Below are positions 24,310 through 33,723 of a DNA stretch of 44,907 nt, piece by piece. This DNA comes from Metabacillus lacus. GTDB taxonomy: Bacteria > Bacillota > Bacilli > Bacillales > Bacillaceae. The notes beneath the pieces are model-generated. The model had not been told where the DNA came from. It ran no database searches and saw nothing but the letters and a program-made list of their open reading frames with translations. The translations under genes were made by a program, and so were the position numbers. The DNA lies in NCBI RefSeq assembly GCF_009674805.1, contig NZ_WKKI01000032.1:1-44907 (forward strand), in the 5' to 3' direction. Every line of letters starts with the position of its first letter. Positions within the stretch are counted from its first letter, which is position 1.

Positions 24310-24420
24310 ATTTCTCCCTATATAAAATGTGATTAGCAGAGGCATTTAACAGATCATCTTTAGGCAGACTCCATTTAACAGGGTTATAAAAACTTGGTCC
24401 ATTATAGATTCTCAAAAGCT

Positions 24421-24462
24421 CAACAGAAAAAAGCTCTCCGCGTTGGAGAGCTTTTTCCTGTT
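24421..24462 (-). terminator. Terminator of rqcH
   Basis: A nearly perfect 19-bp stem (CAACAG plus AAAAAGCTCTCC, loop GCGTT, GGAGAGCTTTTT plus CTGTTG). The minus-strand T run suits rqcH; the symmetry means it could also stop plus-strand transcription. Confidence 0.85.
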
Positions 24463-24483
24463 GAACAACTGCTGCTGTTTTCA

Positions 24484-26202
24484 TTATTTTGCAGCTGCTT
24501 TTAATGCGATGACTAGATCTTCGTCAGGTGTCACGAATACGGTTTGCTGTCCTTCATAAATCACAAATCCCGGCTTGGCTCCGCTAGGCTTTTTAACGTT
24601 CCTGACTGCTGTAAAATCCACAGGTACAGAGCCGGAGCTTTTTGCTTTGCTGTAATAAGCTGCAATATGAGCCGCCTGTAGAATCGTTTCCTCTGAAGGA
24701 TCCGCATCCCGAATGACAACGTGCGAGCCGGGAATGTCTTTAGTGTGAAGCCAAATATGATCTCTTGCAGCGGCTTTATTGGTCAGGTATTCGTTTTGAA
24801 TATTATTTTTGCCAACCAGAATGTCCGTACCATCCGTCGATTGGTATTTTTCAAGAACTGGTGTTTTTGATTTATTTTTTTTGCTGCCTTTAACTATTTT
24901 CTTCTTAATATAACCTCCTGACATAAGCTCTTCCCTGATTTCTTCTATATCTTTTGGGGAAGCAGACTCCAGCTGCTGCAGGATATTGTCAAAATAGACA
25001 ACCTCTTTTTCTGCAAGGTGAATTTGCTCCTGAACGACGGCAACAGAATTTTTAGCTTTCTGGTATCTTTGAAAATAATTCTGCGCATTTTCTGATGGTG
25101 TTTTTAGAGGATTTAAAGTTATGTTGATAACAGGGTTTTCCTCATCATAATAATTGATGACTTCCGCTTCTTTATCTCCTTTTGTCAAAGCGTACATATT
25201 TGCAGTAAGAAGTTCCCCATAGAGCTGGTAACGATCAGCTTTTTCGGCATCTCCAAGGGTTTTTTCAAGTTTTTTTATTTTATTGATATTTTTCTTTTTT
25301 TCATTGGCGGCAAATCGCTCCAAATCATTTGCCTGCTGCTTAACCCGGTCTCTCTCAGCTTTTCCATGATAGTAGCGGTCCAGCAGTTCGCTGAGGGCAG
25401 AAAAAACCCGCTGTTCTCCGCCGATGTGCTGCAGCTCTATCATATAAAAATACTCTTTACCCCCACTTATCTGCATCCGGGGCTGAATACTTCCGTCTTT
25501 AACAGCTCTCATGAGAGAAACAAACGCACCTGGCAGTGTGGCACGATTGGCTAAGCCGGCTCTGTAGACGGCTTCCTGAGCAAACAGCGGAGATACGCCT
25601 GCAAACTGGTCAACAAGCTGCCGGCCCAGCTTCCCCGCATTATAATCGAGCTTTCTGATTACGGTTTCCTCTTCTGCAGTAAACGGATTGATTTTATCCT
25701 GTTCAGGAGGAAGTACATACGCTTGGCCAGGCATAACTGTTCTATGCCGGTTCACAGCAGGAGATACGTGTTTGATGCTGTCGAGAATAACGTTTTTTTC
25801 GCTGTCAGCAAGAATGATATTGCTGTGTCTTCCCATAATTTCTACAATGAGTTTTCTGTATATAATATCTCCAATTTCATTTCTTCCTCTTATATGAAGA
25901 ATGATGATGCGCTCCATGTCAACCTGTTCAATTTTTTCAATAATACCACCTTCTAAATGTTTCCGCAGAAGCATGCAGAACATGGGAGGTTCATTCGGGT
26001 TATCGTATGGCTTTTCAGTGAGGTGCATTCTAGCGTAACTTGGATGAGCTGATATGAGCAGCTTAACATTTTTTCCTTTTGCTCGAATTTGAAAAATCAG
26101 CTCATTCTTATAAGGCTGATGAATTCTTGTAATTCTTCCGCTATCGAGTTGGGCACGTAACTCCTCAGCCATCGTATATGTAAACAATCCGTCAAAAGAC
26201 AT
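24484..26202 (-). CDS. rqcH: Ribosome quality control factor RqcH (NFACT family, YloA)
   Basis: RqcH binds stalled 50S subunits carrying peptidyl-tRNA and recruits tRNA-Ala to add poly-alanine degradation tails. Older names are FbpA or YloA. The 572-residue protein has the NFACT-N domain ([18 protein letters not shown] to [15 protein letters not shown]), a helix-hairpin-helix part, a long coiled coil (about residues 280-440) and the C-terminal NFACT-R domain ([19 protein letters not shown]). The ATG at 26202 follows AAGGAG by 8 bases; an in-frame TTG at 26208 is less likely. It is the only rightmost minus-strand gene between plus-strand operons. Confidence 0.96.
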   Translation of the reverse strand: MSFDGLFTYTMAEELRAQLDSGRITRIHQPYKNELIFQIRAKGKNVKLLISAHPSYARMHLTEKPYDNPNEPPMFCMLLRKHLEGGIIEKIEQVDMERIIILHIRGRNEIGDIIYRKLIVEIMGRHSNIILADSEKNVILDSIKHVSPAVNRHRTVMPGQAYVLPPEQDKINPFTAEEETVIRKLDYNAGKLGRQLVDQFAGVSPLFAQEAVYRAGLANRATLPGAFVSLMRAVKDGSIQPRMQISGGKEYFYMIELQHIGGEQRVFSALSELLDRYYHGKAERDRVKQQANDLERFAANEKKKNINKIKKLEKTLGDAEKADRYQLYGELLTANMYALTKGDKEAEVINYYDEENPVINITLNPLKTPSENAQNYFQRYQKAKNSVAVVQEQIHLAEKEVVYFDNILQQLESASPKDIEEIREELMSGGYIKKKIVKGSKKNKSKTPVLEKYQSTDGTDILVGKNNIQNEYLTNKAAARDHIWLHTKDIPGSHVVIRDADPSEETILQAAHIAAYYSKAKSSGSVPVDFTAVRNVKKPSGAKPGFVIYEGQQTVFVTPDEDLVIALKAAAK

Positions 26203-26264
26203 AATCAAAACTCCTTCTTTCTACAGCCGCCAAAGAGTTCTATGCGGCTTCATTCACTCTCATT

Positions 26265-26293
26265 ATTATAGCATTTTTTCGCATAAGGCTGAA
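26265..26293 (-). promoter_or_regulatory. Promoter of rqcH
   Basis: On the minus strand TTCAGC (26288-26293), 17 bases, TATAAT (26265-26270). The -10 is perfect, the -35 weak. Confidence 0.55.
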
Positions 26294-26361
26294 TAAGTTG
26301 TCTTATAGTACAGGCTTGCGCTTATGAGCAGTAACTTAATGTGTGAGGGGTTGAAGCTTGA

Positions 26362-29034
26362 GTGAAGTGGCATGAAATGGGAGCGGAAGAAGCCATCGAG
26401 GCGCTTCATTCCAATGACCGGGAAGGCCTTGGTCAGGAAGAAGCAAGAAAACGGAAAAGCAGATACGGCACGAATGAATTAAAAGAAGCAGAAAAGCCCT
26501 CAGCTATTTTGCTCTTTTTAGCTCAGTTCAAGGATTTTATGGTGGTTGTGCTTCTCGGTGCAACCCTTATATCCGGTCTGCTTGGAGAGTACATTGATGC
26601 GATTGCTATTATTGCAATTGTACTGCTTAACGGGATTCTTGGATACTATCAGGAAAGGAGGGCTGAAAAATCATTGGAGGCCCTTAAAGAGCTTTCTGCA
26701 CCTCAGGTGGCAGTGCTGAGGGAAGGGGAGTGGAGGAAGTGTCCTTCAAAGGAGCTTGTACCCGGAGATGTCGTGAAATTTGCAGCAGGAGACAGAATCG
26801 GTGCAGATGTGAGGCTGCTTTCTGCAAGGGGTCTTGAAATTGAAGAATCGGCACTAACCGGGGAATCGGTGCCTGCTGTAAAGTCTGTAGAACCTCTCTA
26901 TTCTGGAAATCCAGGTTTGGGTGACCTTGTTAACCTGGCATTTATGGGAACGCTTGTGACCAGAGGGAGCGGTACCGGCGTTGTAATCGGTACAGGCATG
27001 GGGACAGCGATGGGCAAAATTGCAGATTTAATACAAAATGCAGAAACGATGATAACACCTCTTCAAAGGAGACTGGAACAGCTCGGCAAAATACTCATTA
27101 TCGTCGCATTGTTATTAACAGTCCTCGTTGTCGGTATAGGGGTGCTTCAAGGACATGAAATGTATGAAATGTTCCTTGCAGGTGTTTCGCTGGCAGTAGC
27201 TGCAATACCTGAGGGGCTTCCGGCAATCGTAACAGTTGCCTTGTCGCTAGGCGTTCAAAGAATGATCAAACAAAATTCCATTGTAAGAAAGCTTCCTGCA
27301 GTGGAGACATTAGGCTGTGCTTCTGTCATCTGTTCAGATAAAACTGGAACAATGACTCAAAACAAAATGACTGTTGTGAAAATTTGGGCAAGCGCACTTG
27401 AATGGGATGTAACGGGCACAGGCTACAGTCCGGAAGGCGGTTTTTTCCGCAATGACAAAAAAATCATACCGGCTGAAAACAAATACCTGCAGCAAATTTT
27501 GACCTTTGGCGCTCTTTGCAACAGTGCCCGGCTCTTTGAAAAAGAAGGAGTTTACGCGCTCGATGGTGATCCCACGGAGGGTGCGCTTCTGGCTGCAGCA
27601 GCAAAGGGCGGTCTTCCGAAAGACAAGCTTTTGCATAATTTTAGAATTCTTGAAGAATTCCCCTTTGATTCTTCCAGAAAAATGATGAGCGTCATTGTTG
27701 AGGATTCGTCAGGAAAAAGATATGCAGTGGTGAAAGGAGCCCCTGACGTTCTGATTGGGCAGTCTAAAGCTGCACTCTGGGAACAAAAACAGCAAATTCT
27801 GTCGCCTTTTATAAGAAACAGCATTACACAAGCTGTTCATTCACTGGCCTCACAAGCGCTCAGAACAATCGCCATCGCCTTTAAACCGCTGCCTTCGCAG
27901 GGAGGGATTACACAGTTTGAGGCTGAGCGTGATTTGATATTCATTGGTCTTCAGGCAATGATCGATCCTCCGAGACCAGAAGTGAAAAAGGCCATCAGGG
28001 AATGTCGTCAGGCGGGAATAAAAACGGTTATGATTACCGGAGATCATGTGATTACAGCAAAAGCTATTGCTAAACAGCTTGATCTCATTCCAGCCGGAGG
28101 AAGGGTAATGGACGGGCAGGAGCTTTCCACCCTTTCTGAAGAAGAACTGAAAGATGCTGCAGACGATGTATATGTGTTCGCAAGGGTGTCACCGGAACAT
28201 AAACTGAAAATAGTGAAAGCTCTTCAAAGCAAGGGCCATATAGTTGCCATGACGGGAGACGGGGTGAATGATGCCCCGGCCATCAAAGCTGCTGACATAG
28301 GTATATCCATGGGAATAACAGGTACTGATGTGGCGAAAGAGGCTTCAGCATTAATTTTGGTGGATGATAATTTTGCCACTATAAAATCGGCAATTAGAGA
28401 AGGTCGGAATATTTACGAAAACATCAGAAAGTTCATCAGATATTTGCTTGCATCAAATGTTGGAGAGATACTAGTCATGCTGTTTGCGATGATTATGGGA
28501 CTGCCGCTGCCGCTTGTACCGATTCAAATTCTCTGGGTGAATCTTGTGACAGATGGACTGCCGGCAATGGCCTTGGGACTGGATAAACCAGAGGATGACC
28601 TGATGAACCGAAAGCCGCGCCATCCAAACGAAGGCGTTTTCGCGCGAGGGCTGGCCTGGAAAGTGTTATCCCGGGGCTTTCTAATTGGTGCAGCCACCCT
28701 GATTGCCTTTTTGGTTGTTTATAATAGAGAGCCCGAACAATTGGCGTATGCACAAACAATTGCCTTTGCGACCCTTGTAATGGCCCAGCTGATTCATGTT
28801 TTCGACTGCCGGAGCGAGCGTTCTATATTTGAACGGAACCCCTTTGGCAATCCATATTTGATTGGCGCAGTTGCCTCATCAATTGTTTTAATGGCTGTTG
28901 TCATTTATTATCCGCCTTTACAGCCGATCTTTCATACGGTAGCTATTGAACTCCGTGACTGGCTGCTTGTGCTCGGAATGGCTTCCATTCCCACTTTTTT
29001 ACTCGCCGGCTCACTTTTAACAAGAAAATCATAA
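26362..29034 (+). CDS. yloB: P-type calcium-transporting ATPase (YloB)
   Basis: A P2A-type (SERCA-like) calcium pump; B. subtilis YloB transports calcium and affects spore formation and germination. The 890-residue protein has the phosphorylation motif DKTGTMT (Asp326), the transmembrane-4 calcium motif PEGLPAIV, TGES in the actuator domain, KGAPDVL in the nucleotide domain and MTGDGVNDAPAIK. Length equals the remembered B. subtilis protein. The start is GTG at 26362 with GAGGGG about 11 bases upstream. It runs divergently from rqcH and ends at a terminator. Confidence 0.95.
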   Translation: MKWHEMGAEEAIEALHSNDREGLGQEEARKRKSRYGTNELKEAEKPSAILLFLAQFKDFMVVVLLGATLISGLLGEYIDAIAIIAIVLLNGILGYYQERRAEKSLEALKELSAPQVAVLREGEWRKCPSKELVPGDVVKFAAGDRIGADVRLLSARGLEIEESALTGESVPAVKSVEPLYSGNPGLGDLVNLAFMGTLVTRGSGTGVVIGTGMGTAMGKIADLIQNAETMITPLQRRLEQLGKILIIVALLLTVLVVGIGVLQGHEMYEMFLAGVSLAVAAIPEGLPAIVTVALSLGVQRMIKQNSIVRKLPAVETLGCASVICSDKTGTMTQNKMTVVKIWASALEWDVTGTGYSPEGGFFRNDKKIIPAENKYLQQILTFGALCNSARLFEKEGVYALDGDPTEGALLAAAAKGGLPKDKLLHNFRILEEFPFDSSRKMMSVIVEDSSGKRYAVVKGAPDVLIGQSKAALWEQKQQILSPFIRNSITQAVHSLASQALRTIAIAFKPLPSQGGITQFEAERDLIFIGLQAMIDPPRPEVKKAIRECRQAGIKTVMITGDHVITAKAIAKQLDLIPAGGRVMDGQELSTLSEEELKDAADDVYVFARVSPEHKLKIVKALQSKGHIVAMTGDGVNDAPAIKAADIGISMGITGTDVAKEASALILVDDNFATIKSAIREGRNIYENIRKFIRYLLASNVGEILVMLFAMIMGLPLPLVPIQILWVNLVTDGLPAMALGLDKPEDDLMNRKPRHPNEGVFARGLAWKVLSRGFLIGAATLIAFLVVYNREPEQLAYAQTIAFATLVMAQLIHVFDCRSERSIFERNPFGNPYLIGAVASSIVLMAVVIYYPPLQPIFHTVAIELRDWLLVLGMASIPTFLLAGSLLTRKS

Positions 29035-29054
29035 TGTATTATGCTATAATTCAG

Positions 29055-29089
29055 AAGGTAATAGAATTCGTCTATTACCTTTTCTTTTT
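29055..29089 (+). terminator. Terminator after yloB
   Basis: AAGGTAATAGA (29055-29065) / TCTATTACCTT (29071-29081) with a 5-nt loop and a T-rich tail. Confidence 0.85.
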
Positions 29090-29235
29090 CTGCACTTTGA
29101 AAACATCAGCATGCTGACCTAAAGATGCTGCTTACCTCAGAAAACGTCATTTCGCAGCAATGCATCTATGACTGTATTTTGAGATGCAGACAGCGGTTTT
29201 CTTAGTAAAAGGATACATGAAATGGAAGTGATGGA

Positions 29236-30111
29236 ATGATTTCAAGTATGACAGGCTACGGTAGATCGGATATATCTGCTGATCATATCTCTGTTTTTGC
29301 AGAAATAAAGACAGTAAATCACCGATTTTCAGAAATTAGCTTAAGAATACCTAGACAATTGATGCCTATTGAGGATAAAATCAAAAAAGTAATTGCCGGG
29401 AAAATCCAAAGAGGCAGAATAGAAGTATACATAACCGTAGAGGGCGAGCAGCCTGCCAGCAGAAAAGTATCAACAGACTGGGAGCTGGCAGATTCATATA
29501 TCGATACCTTAAAGGAAATGAAACAGAGATACGGCATACAGTCTCCTCTGGATCTGAGTCACATTCTTCAGTTTCCGCAGATTATTGAATTTAAGGAAGC
29601 AGCAGACGTTCATGAAGGACTTGAAGTTCTTACTTTAAATGCAGTTTCACAGGCAGCAGACTCTGTAGTCCTGATGAGGAGAACAGAAGGAGCACAGCTT
29701 CAAAAAGATTTGCTGTTGAGGCTTTCGGAGATGGAACAAAGCACCAAAGACATTGCAGAGCTGGCACCGCGTGTAGTAGAAGCCTATCGGGAAAGACTCA
29801 GCAGGAGGCTGGAAGAGTTCCTGGGAAATGCTGTGGATGAGAACAGGCTGCTTACAGAGGCGGCAATTTTTGCAGACAGAGCAGACATCACGGAGGAACT
29901 GATCAGGCTGCAGAGCCATGTTCAGCAGTTTCAAGAAACTCTGCATTGGAGTGAACCGGTCGGCAGAAAGCTTGATTTTATTGTTCAAGAAATGAACAGG
30001 GAGGCTAACACCATCGGCTCCAAGGCAAATGATAATAGCATTTCAAGCCTGGTTGTCCATCTGAAAAGCATCATCGAAAAAGTAAAGGAACAAGTTCAAA
30101 ATATTGAATAA
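29236..30111 (+). CDS. yloC: YicC/YloC family endoribonuclease
   Basis: The 291-residue protein belongs to the YicC family, recently recognised as endoribonucleases affecting mRNA and small-RNA decay. The N-terminal signature MISSMTGYGRS followed by EIKTVNHRFSEISLRIPR is diagnostic, and the C-terminal DUF1732 block is present (GRKLDFIVQEMNREANTIGS, then KSIIEKVKEQVQNIE). The ATG follows GGAAGTG by 5 bases. It heads the yloC-remA-gmk-rpoZ series, the same order as B. subtilis. Confidence 0.95.
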   Translation: MISSMTGYGRSDISADHISVFAEIKTVNHRFSEISLRIPRQLMPIEDKIKKVIAGKIQRGRIEVYITVEGEQPASRKVSTDWELADSYIDTLKEMKQRYGIQSPLDLSHILQFPQIIEFKEAADVHEGLEVLTLNAVSQAADSVVLMRRTEGAQLQKDLLLRLSEMEQSTKDIAELAPRVVEAYRERLSRRLEEFLGNAVDENRLLTEAAIFADRADITEELIRLQSHVQQFQETLHWSEPVGRKLDFIVQEMNREANTIGSKANDNSISSLVVHLKSIIEKVKEQVQNIE

Positions 30112-30185
30112 ACTTTAAGGCAGCCTTGTTTAGGCAGTTCGCCTTAGGGTTAGACTAGACATGATACATACAGGGGGAGCAAGGG

Positions 30186-31077
<892 letters not shown>

Positions 31078-31078
31078 T

Positions 31079-31282
31079 ATGTTAGATCCGTCAATTGACT
31101 CACTAATGAACAAGCTTGATTCAAAATATACACTGGTAAGCGTAGCAGCCAAGCGCGCAAGGGAGATGCAGATCAAGCAAGATCAGCAGATCGTTAAGCC
31201 CAAATCCCACAAGTTTGTTGGAAAGGCTTTGGAGGAAATTGAAGCAGGTATGCTGAAGTTCGAAAAAGTTGAGGATAATTAA
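31079..31282 (+). CDS. rpoZ: RNA polymerase omega subunit
   Basis: A 67-residue omega subunit stabilising RNA polymerase. The core is [20 protein letters not shown] followed by AAKRAREM and the C-terminal [10 protein letters not shown]. The ribosome binding site GGAGG is in the end of gmk. In B. subtilis coaBC follows immediately; here a terminator and a 1.2-kb repeat island intervene. Confidence 0.95.
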   Translation: MLDPSIDSLMNKLDSKYTLVSVAAKRAREMQIKQDQQIVKPKSHKFVGKALEEIEAGMLKFEKVEDN

Positions 31283-31290
31283 TTTTCTTT

Positions 31291-31322
31291 TAACAACCTA
31301 GATATAGGTTGTTATTTTTTTC
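31291..31322 (+). terminator. Terminator after rpoZ
   Basis: TAACAACCT (31291-31299) / AGGTTGTTA (31306-31314), 6-nt loop, eight T. Confidence 0.9.
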
Positions 31323-31438
31323 TAAATATATTGGAAATGGAATAAAAGTGTGAGCTGCTCAAGCGACTTTGTCGGGGGTATCGGGTTAAATTAGGGTGAA
31401 TGGTAGGATTTATATGAAACTCCAAAAATAGGGGCGCG

Positions 31439-31500
31439 ATGAAGGACAAGACTGAGAGGAAAAGCCGGTGAAATGTCCTTCATAAGGGTGATGAAGGACA
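31439..31500. repeat. Three-armed inverted/direct repeat
   Basis: ATGAAGGACA occurs at 31439-31448 and again at 31491-31500, with its exact complement TGTCCTTCAT between them at 31474-31483. The middle arm can pair with either flank: a 25-nt loop on the left, or a tight 7-nt loop on the right. This gives two mutually exclusive hairpins. No coding function is seen. It looks like an intergenic repeat family rather than a leader of a specific gene, but only one copy is in the window. Confidence 0.7.
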
Positions 31501-31513
31501 GAATTGGGTAGAT

Positions 31514-32013
31514 AAATTGGCAGCAGGGAGAAGATTCTTGCAGAGGCCAATTTGAAGAAGCGAGTATAAGTGCAACTAAGCCTCTGTCTAACGCCTTACG
31601 GCTTGCCAATCGGCAAGTTTTCTTTATACTCGCTTATAATAAATTGGCAGCAGGGAGAAGATCGACGCAGAGGCCAATTTAATGAAGCGAGTATAAGTGC
31701 AACTAAGCCTCTGTCTGCGCCAATCGGCAAGTTTTCTTTATACTTCGCTTTATTATATTTTTTGGAAACGAGTATAAGTGCAACTAAGCCTCTGTCTTCG
31801 CCTTACGGCTTGCCAATCGGCAAGTTTTCTTTATACTCGCCTATGATAAATTGGCAGCAAGGGGAAGATCGACGCAGAAGCCAATTTAACGAAGCGAGTA
31901 TAAGTGCAACTAGGCCTCTGTCTTCGCCTGCGGCTTGCCAATCGGCAAGTTTTCTTTATACGTCGCCTATGATAAATTGGCAGCAAGGGGAAGATCGACG
32001 CAGAAGCCAATTT
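31514..32013. repeat. Short palindromic unit B, four copies
   Basis: A 40-bp unit bounded by AAATTGGC and GCCAATTT occurs at 31514-31553, 31641-31680, 31848-31887 and 31974-32013. The interior is GCAGCARGGRGAAGATCGAC-like and closely conserved. Three of the four sit between copies of the larger unit A; the first precedes copy 1. A stub of the flank (TTTAACGAA) survives between A copies 5 and 6, suggesting a deleted fifth B. Confidence 0.85.
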
Positions 32014-32458
32014 AACGAAGCGAGTATAAGTGCAACTAGGCCTCTGTCTTCGCCTTACGGCTTGCCAATCGGCAAGTTTTCTTTATACATCGCTATAGAA
32101 AATAATTTAACGAAGCGAGTATAAGTGCAACTAGGCCTCTGTCTGCGCCTGCGGCTTGCCAATCGGCAAGTTTTCTTTATACGTCGCTTATAATATTTAA
32201 TTGGAAGCGAGTATAAGTGCAACTAGGCCTCTGTCTGCGCCTGCGGCTTGCCAATCGGCAAGTTTTCTTTATACTTCGCTTTATTATATTTTTTGGAAGC
32301 GAGTATAAGTGCAACTAGGCCTCTGTCTGCGCCTGCGGCTTGCCAATCGGCAAGTTTTCTTTATACTTCGCTTTATTATATTTTTTGGAAGCGAGTATAA
32401 GTGCAACTAGGCCTCTGTCTGCGCCTGCGGCTTGCCAATCGGCAAGTTTTCTTTATAT
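31560..32458 (+). repeat. Nine-copy palindromic array (unit A, ~73 bp) upstream of coaBC
   Basis: Copies start at 31560, 31687, 31768, 31894, 32020, 32115, 32207, 32299 and 32391, with periods 127, 81, 126, 126, 95, 92, 92 and 92. Each begins GCGAGTATAAGTGCAACTA (copy 3: ACGAG). Copies 1-8 end TTTATAC plus TCGC, TTCGC, GTCGC or ATCGC, giving 10-bp terminal inverted repeats in the best pairs. Inside, CTTGCC-AATC-GGCAAG is followed by TTTTCTTT, a terminator-like hairpin on the plus strand. Copy 2 lacks about 12 bases and so the left hairpin arm; copy 9 lacks the right end. Copies 1-3 read CTAAGCC, copies 4-9 CTAGGCC. Copies 7-9 are near identical. No gene is in the 1226-base gap. Confidence 0.95.
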
Positions 32459-32465
32459 GTAAAAC

Positions 32466-32476
32466 ACTGATAAAAT
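32466..32476 (+). promoter_or_regulatory. Promoter of the coaBC operon
   Basis: Extended -10 TGATAAAAT (32468-32476) 33 bases before coaBC. The -35 region (TTTCTT, 32448-32453) falls in the T run of the last repeat copy and is weak. The truncation of copy 9 lies exactly at this promoter. Confidence 0.55.
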
Positions 32477-32508
32477 AGAAGCATATCTAGTTTGAGCGGA
32501 GGGAAATC

Positions 32509-33723
32509 ATGGGAAACGGGAAGAAGATTCTGCTGGGGGTCAGCGGAGGGATTGCAGTATATAAAGCAGCTGCTCTTACCAGCAAGCTGGTTCAGGCAGG
32601 CTATCAGGTAAAGGTGATGATGAGTGATTCCGCTATAAAGTTTGTGTCGCCGCTTACCTTTCAGGCTATCTCAAGAAATGATGTTTATATTGATACTTTT
32701 GATGAAAAAAATTCCGAAGTGATCGCACATATCGATCTGGCAGACTGGGCTGATTTGATTATCATAGCACCTGCAACCGCCAATGTAATCGGAAAGCTTG
32801 CGCATGGCATTGCCGATAATATGATTACAACGACTCTTTTGGCGTCACAAGCTCCTGTATGGCTGGCTCCTGCGATGAATGTGAATATGTACAACCACCC
32901 CGCTGTTCAAAAAAACATCAGTACCCTTGCCGGCACCGGCTATCAGTTTATTGAGCCAAGTGAAGGTTATTTGGCATGCGGTTATATTGGAAAAGGCAGA
33001 TTGGAAGAGCCTGAAAAAATTACAGCGTTGGTTCATGATTACTTTTCAGCTGAAGTACATTCATTACCTTTAAAGGGCAAGCATGTGCTGATTACAGCAG
33101 GCCCGACCAGGGAAGAACTGGATCCTGTCAGGTTCTTTTCCAATGCTTCTACCGGGAAGATGGGGTACAGCATCGCATCACAAGCAGTTGCGATGGGAGC
33201 CAGAGTTACGTTAATTTCCGGCCCGGTTTCTTTAGAAGCACCAACAGGAGCAGAACTCATCCAGGTGGAATCAGCGGAACAAATGTTTGAACGAGTGCTG
33301 CAGCGGTATGATGAAGCAGATATTGTCATTAAAACTGCAGCAGTCGCAGATTACCGACCTAAATTCTCCAGCAGCCAGAAGATGAAAAAAAGCGAAGGAA
33401 CATTGGTTATTGAGATGGAAAGAACACCGGATATCCTGAAGGAACTCGGTCGGAGAAAACGTAATCAGATCCTGGTCGGTTTTGCTGCAGAGACAAATTC
33501 GGTAGAAGAGTACGCGAAAAGAAAGTTACAGGAGAAAAATCTTGATTTTATAGTAGCAAACAATGTTTCAGAAGAAGGCGCGGGTTTTGGCACAGACACC
33601 AATATTGTGACCATCTATAGGAGAGACGGCGAACACATTGAACTACCTCTGCTGCAGAAAAAAGAAGTGGCTGACAGACTCCTTGCAGCCGTTGCGGCAG
33701 TCTCAGGAAGTGAAACTAAATGA
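32509..33723 (+). CDS. coaBC: Bifunctional phosphopantothenoylcysteine decarboxylase / phosphopantothenate-cysteine ligase
   Basis: Carries out two steps of coenzyme A synthesis. The 404-residue protein has an N-terminal FMN decarboxylase (active His74 in AHIDLADWAD, APATANVIGK, PAMNVNMY, Cys157 in LACGYIGKGR) and a C-terminal CTP-dependent ligase (LITAGPTREELDPVRFFSN, KTAAVADYRP). CGGAGGG precedes the ATG at 32509. It overlaps priA by 4 bases. The upstream repeat array separates it from rpoZ. Confidence 0.97.
   Translation: MGNGKKILLGVSGGIAVYKAAALTSKLVQAGYQVKVMMSDSAIKFVSPLTFQAISRNDVYIDTFDEKNSEVIAHIDLADWADLIIIAPATANVIGKLAHGIADNMITTTLLASQAPVWLAPAMNVNMYNHPAVQKNISTLAGTGYQFIEPSEGYLACGYIGKGRLEEPEKITALVHDYFSAEVHSLPLKGKHVLITAGPTREELDPVRFFSNASTGKMGYSIASQAVAMGARVTLISGPVSLEAPTGAELIQVESAEQMFERVLQRYDEADIVIKTAAVADYRPKFSSSQKMKKSEGTLVIEMERTPDILKELGRRKRNQILVGFAAETNSVEEYAKRKLQEKNLDFIVANNVSEEGAGFGTDTNIVTIYRRDGEHIELPLLQKKEVADRLLAAVAAVSGSETK

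Noticed and set aside
31570-32124. A 184-codon open frame running through the repeat array, with recurrent GLPIGKFSLY and INWQQGEDRRR peptides
   Set aside because: It is a by-product of repeats without stop codons. It starts at GTG with no ribosome binding site, copy 4 is read in a different frame from copies 1, 2, 3 and 5, and it ends arbitrarily after copy 5.
31514-32458. Possible CRISPR array (regularly interspersed repeats)
   Set aside because: Units are 62-74 bp and palindromic, the intervening segments are themselves repeats, the period is irregular, and no cas gene is nearby.
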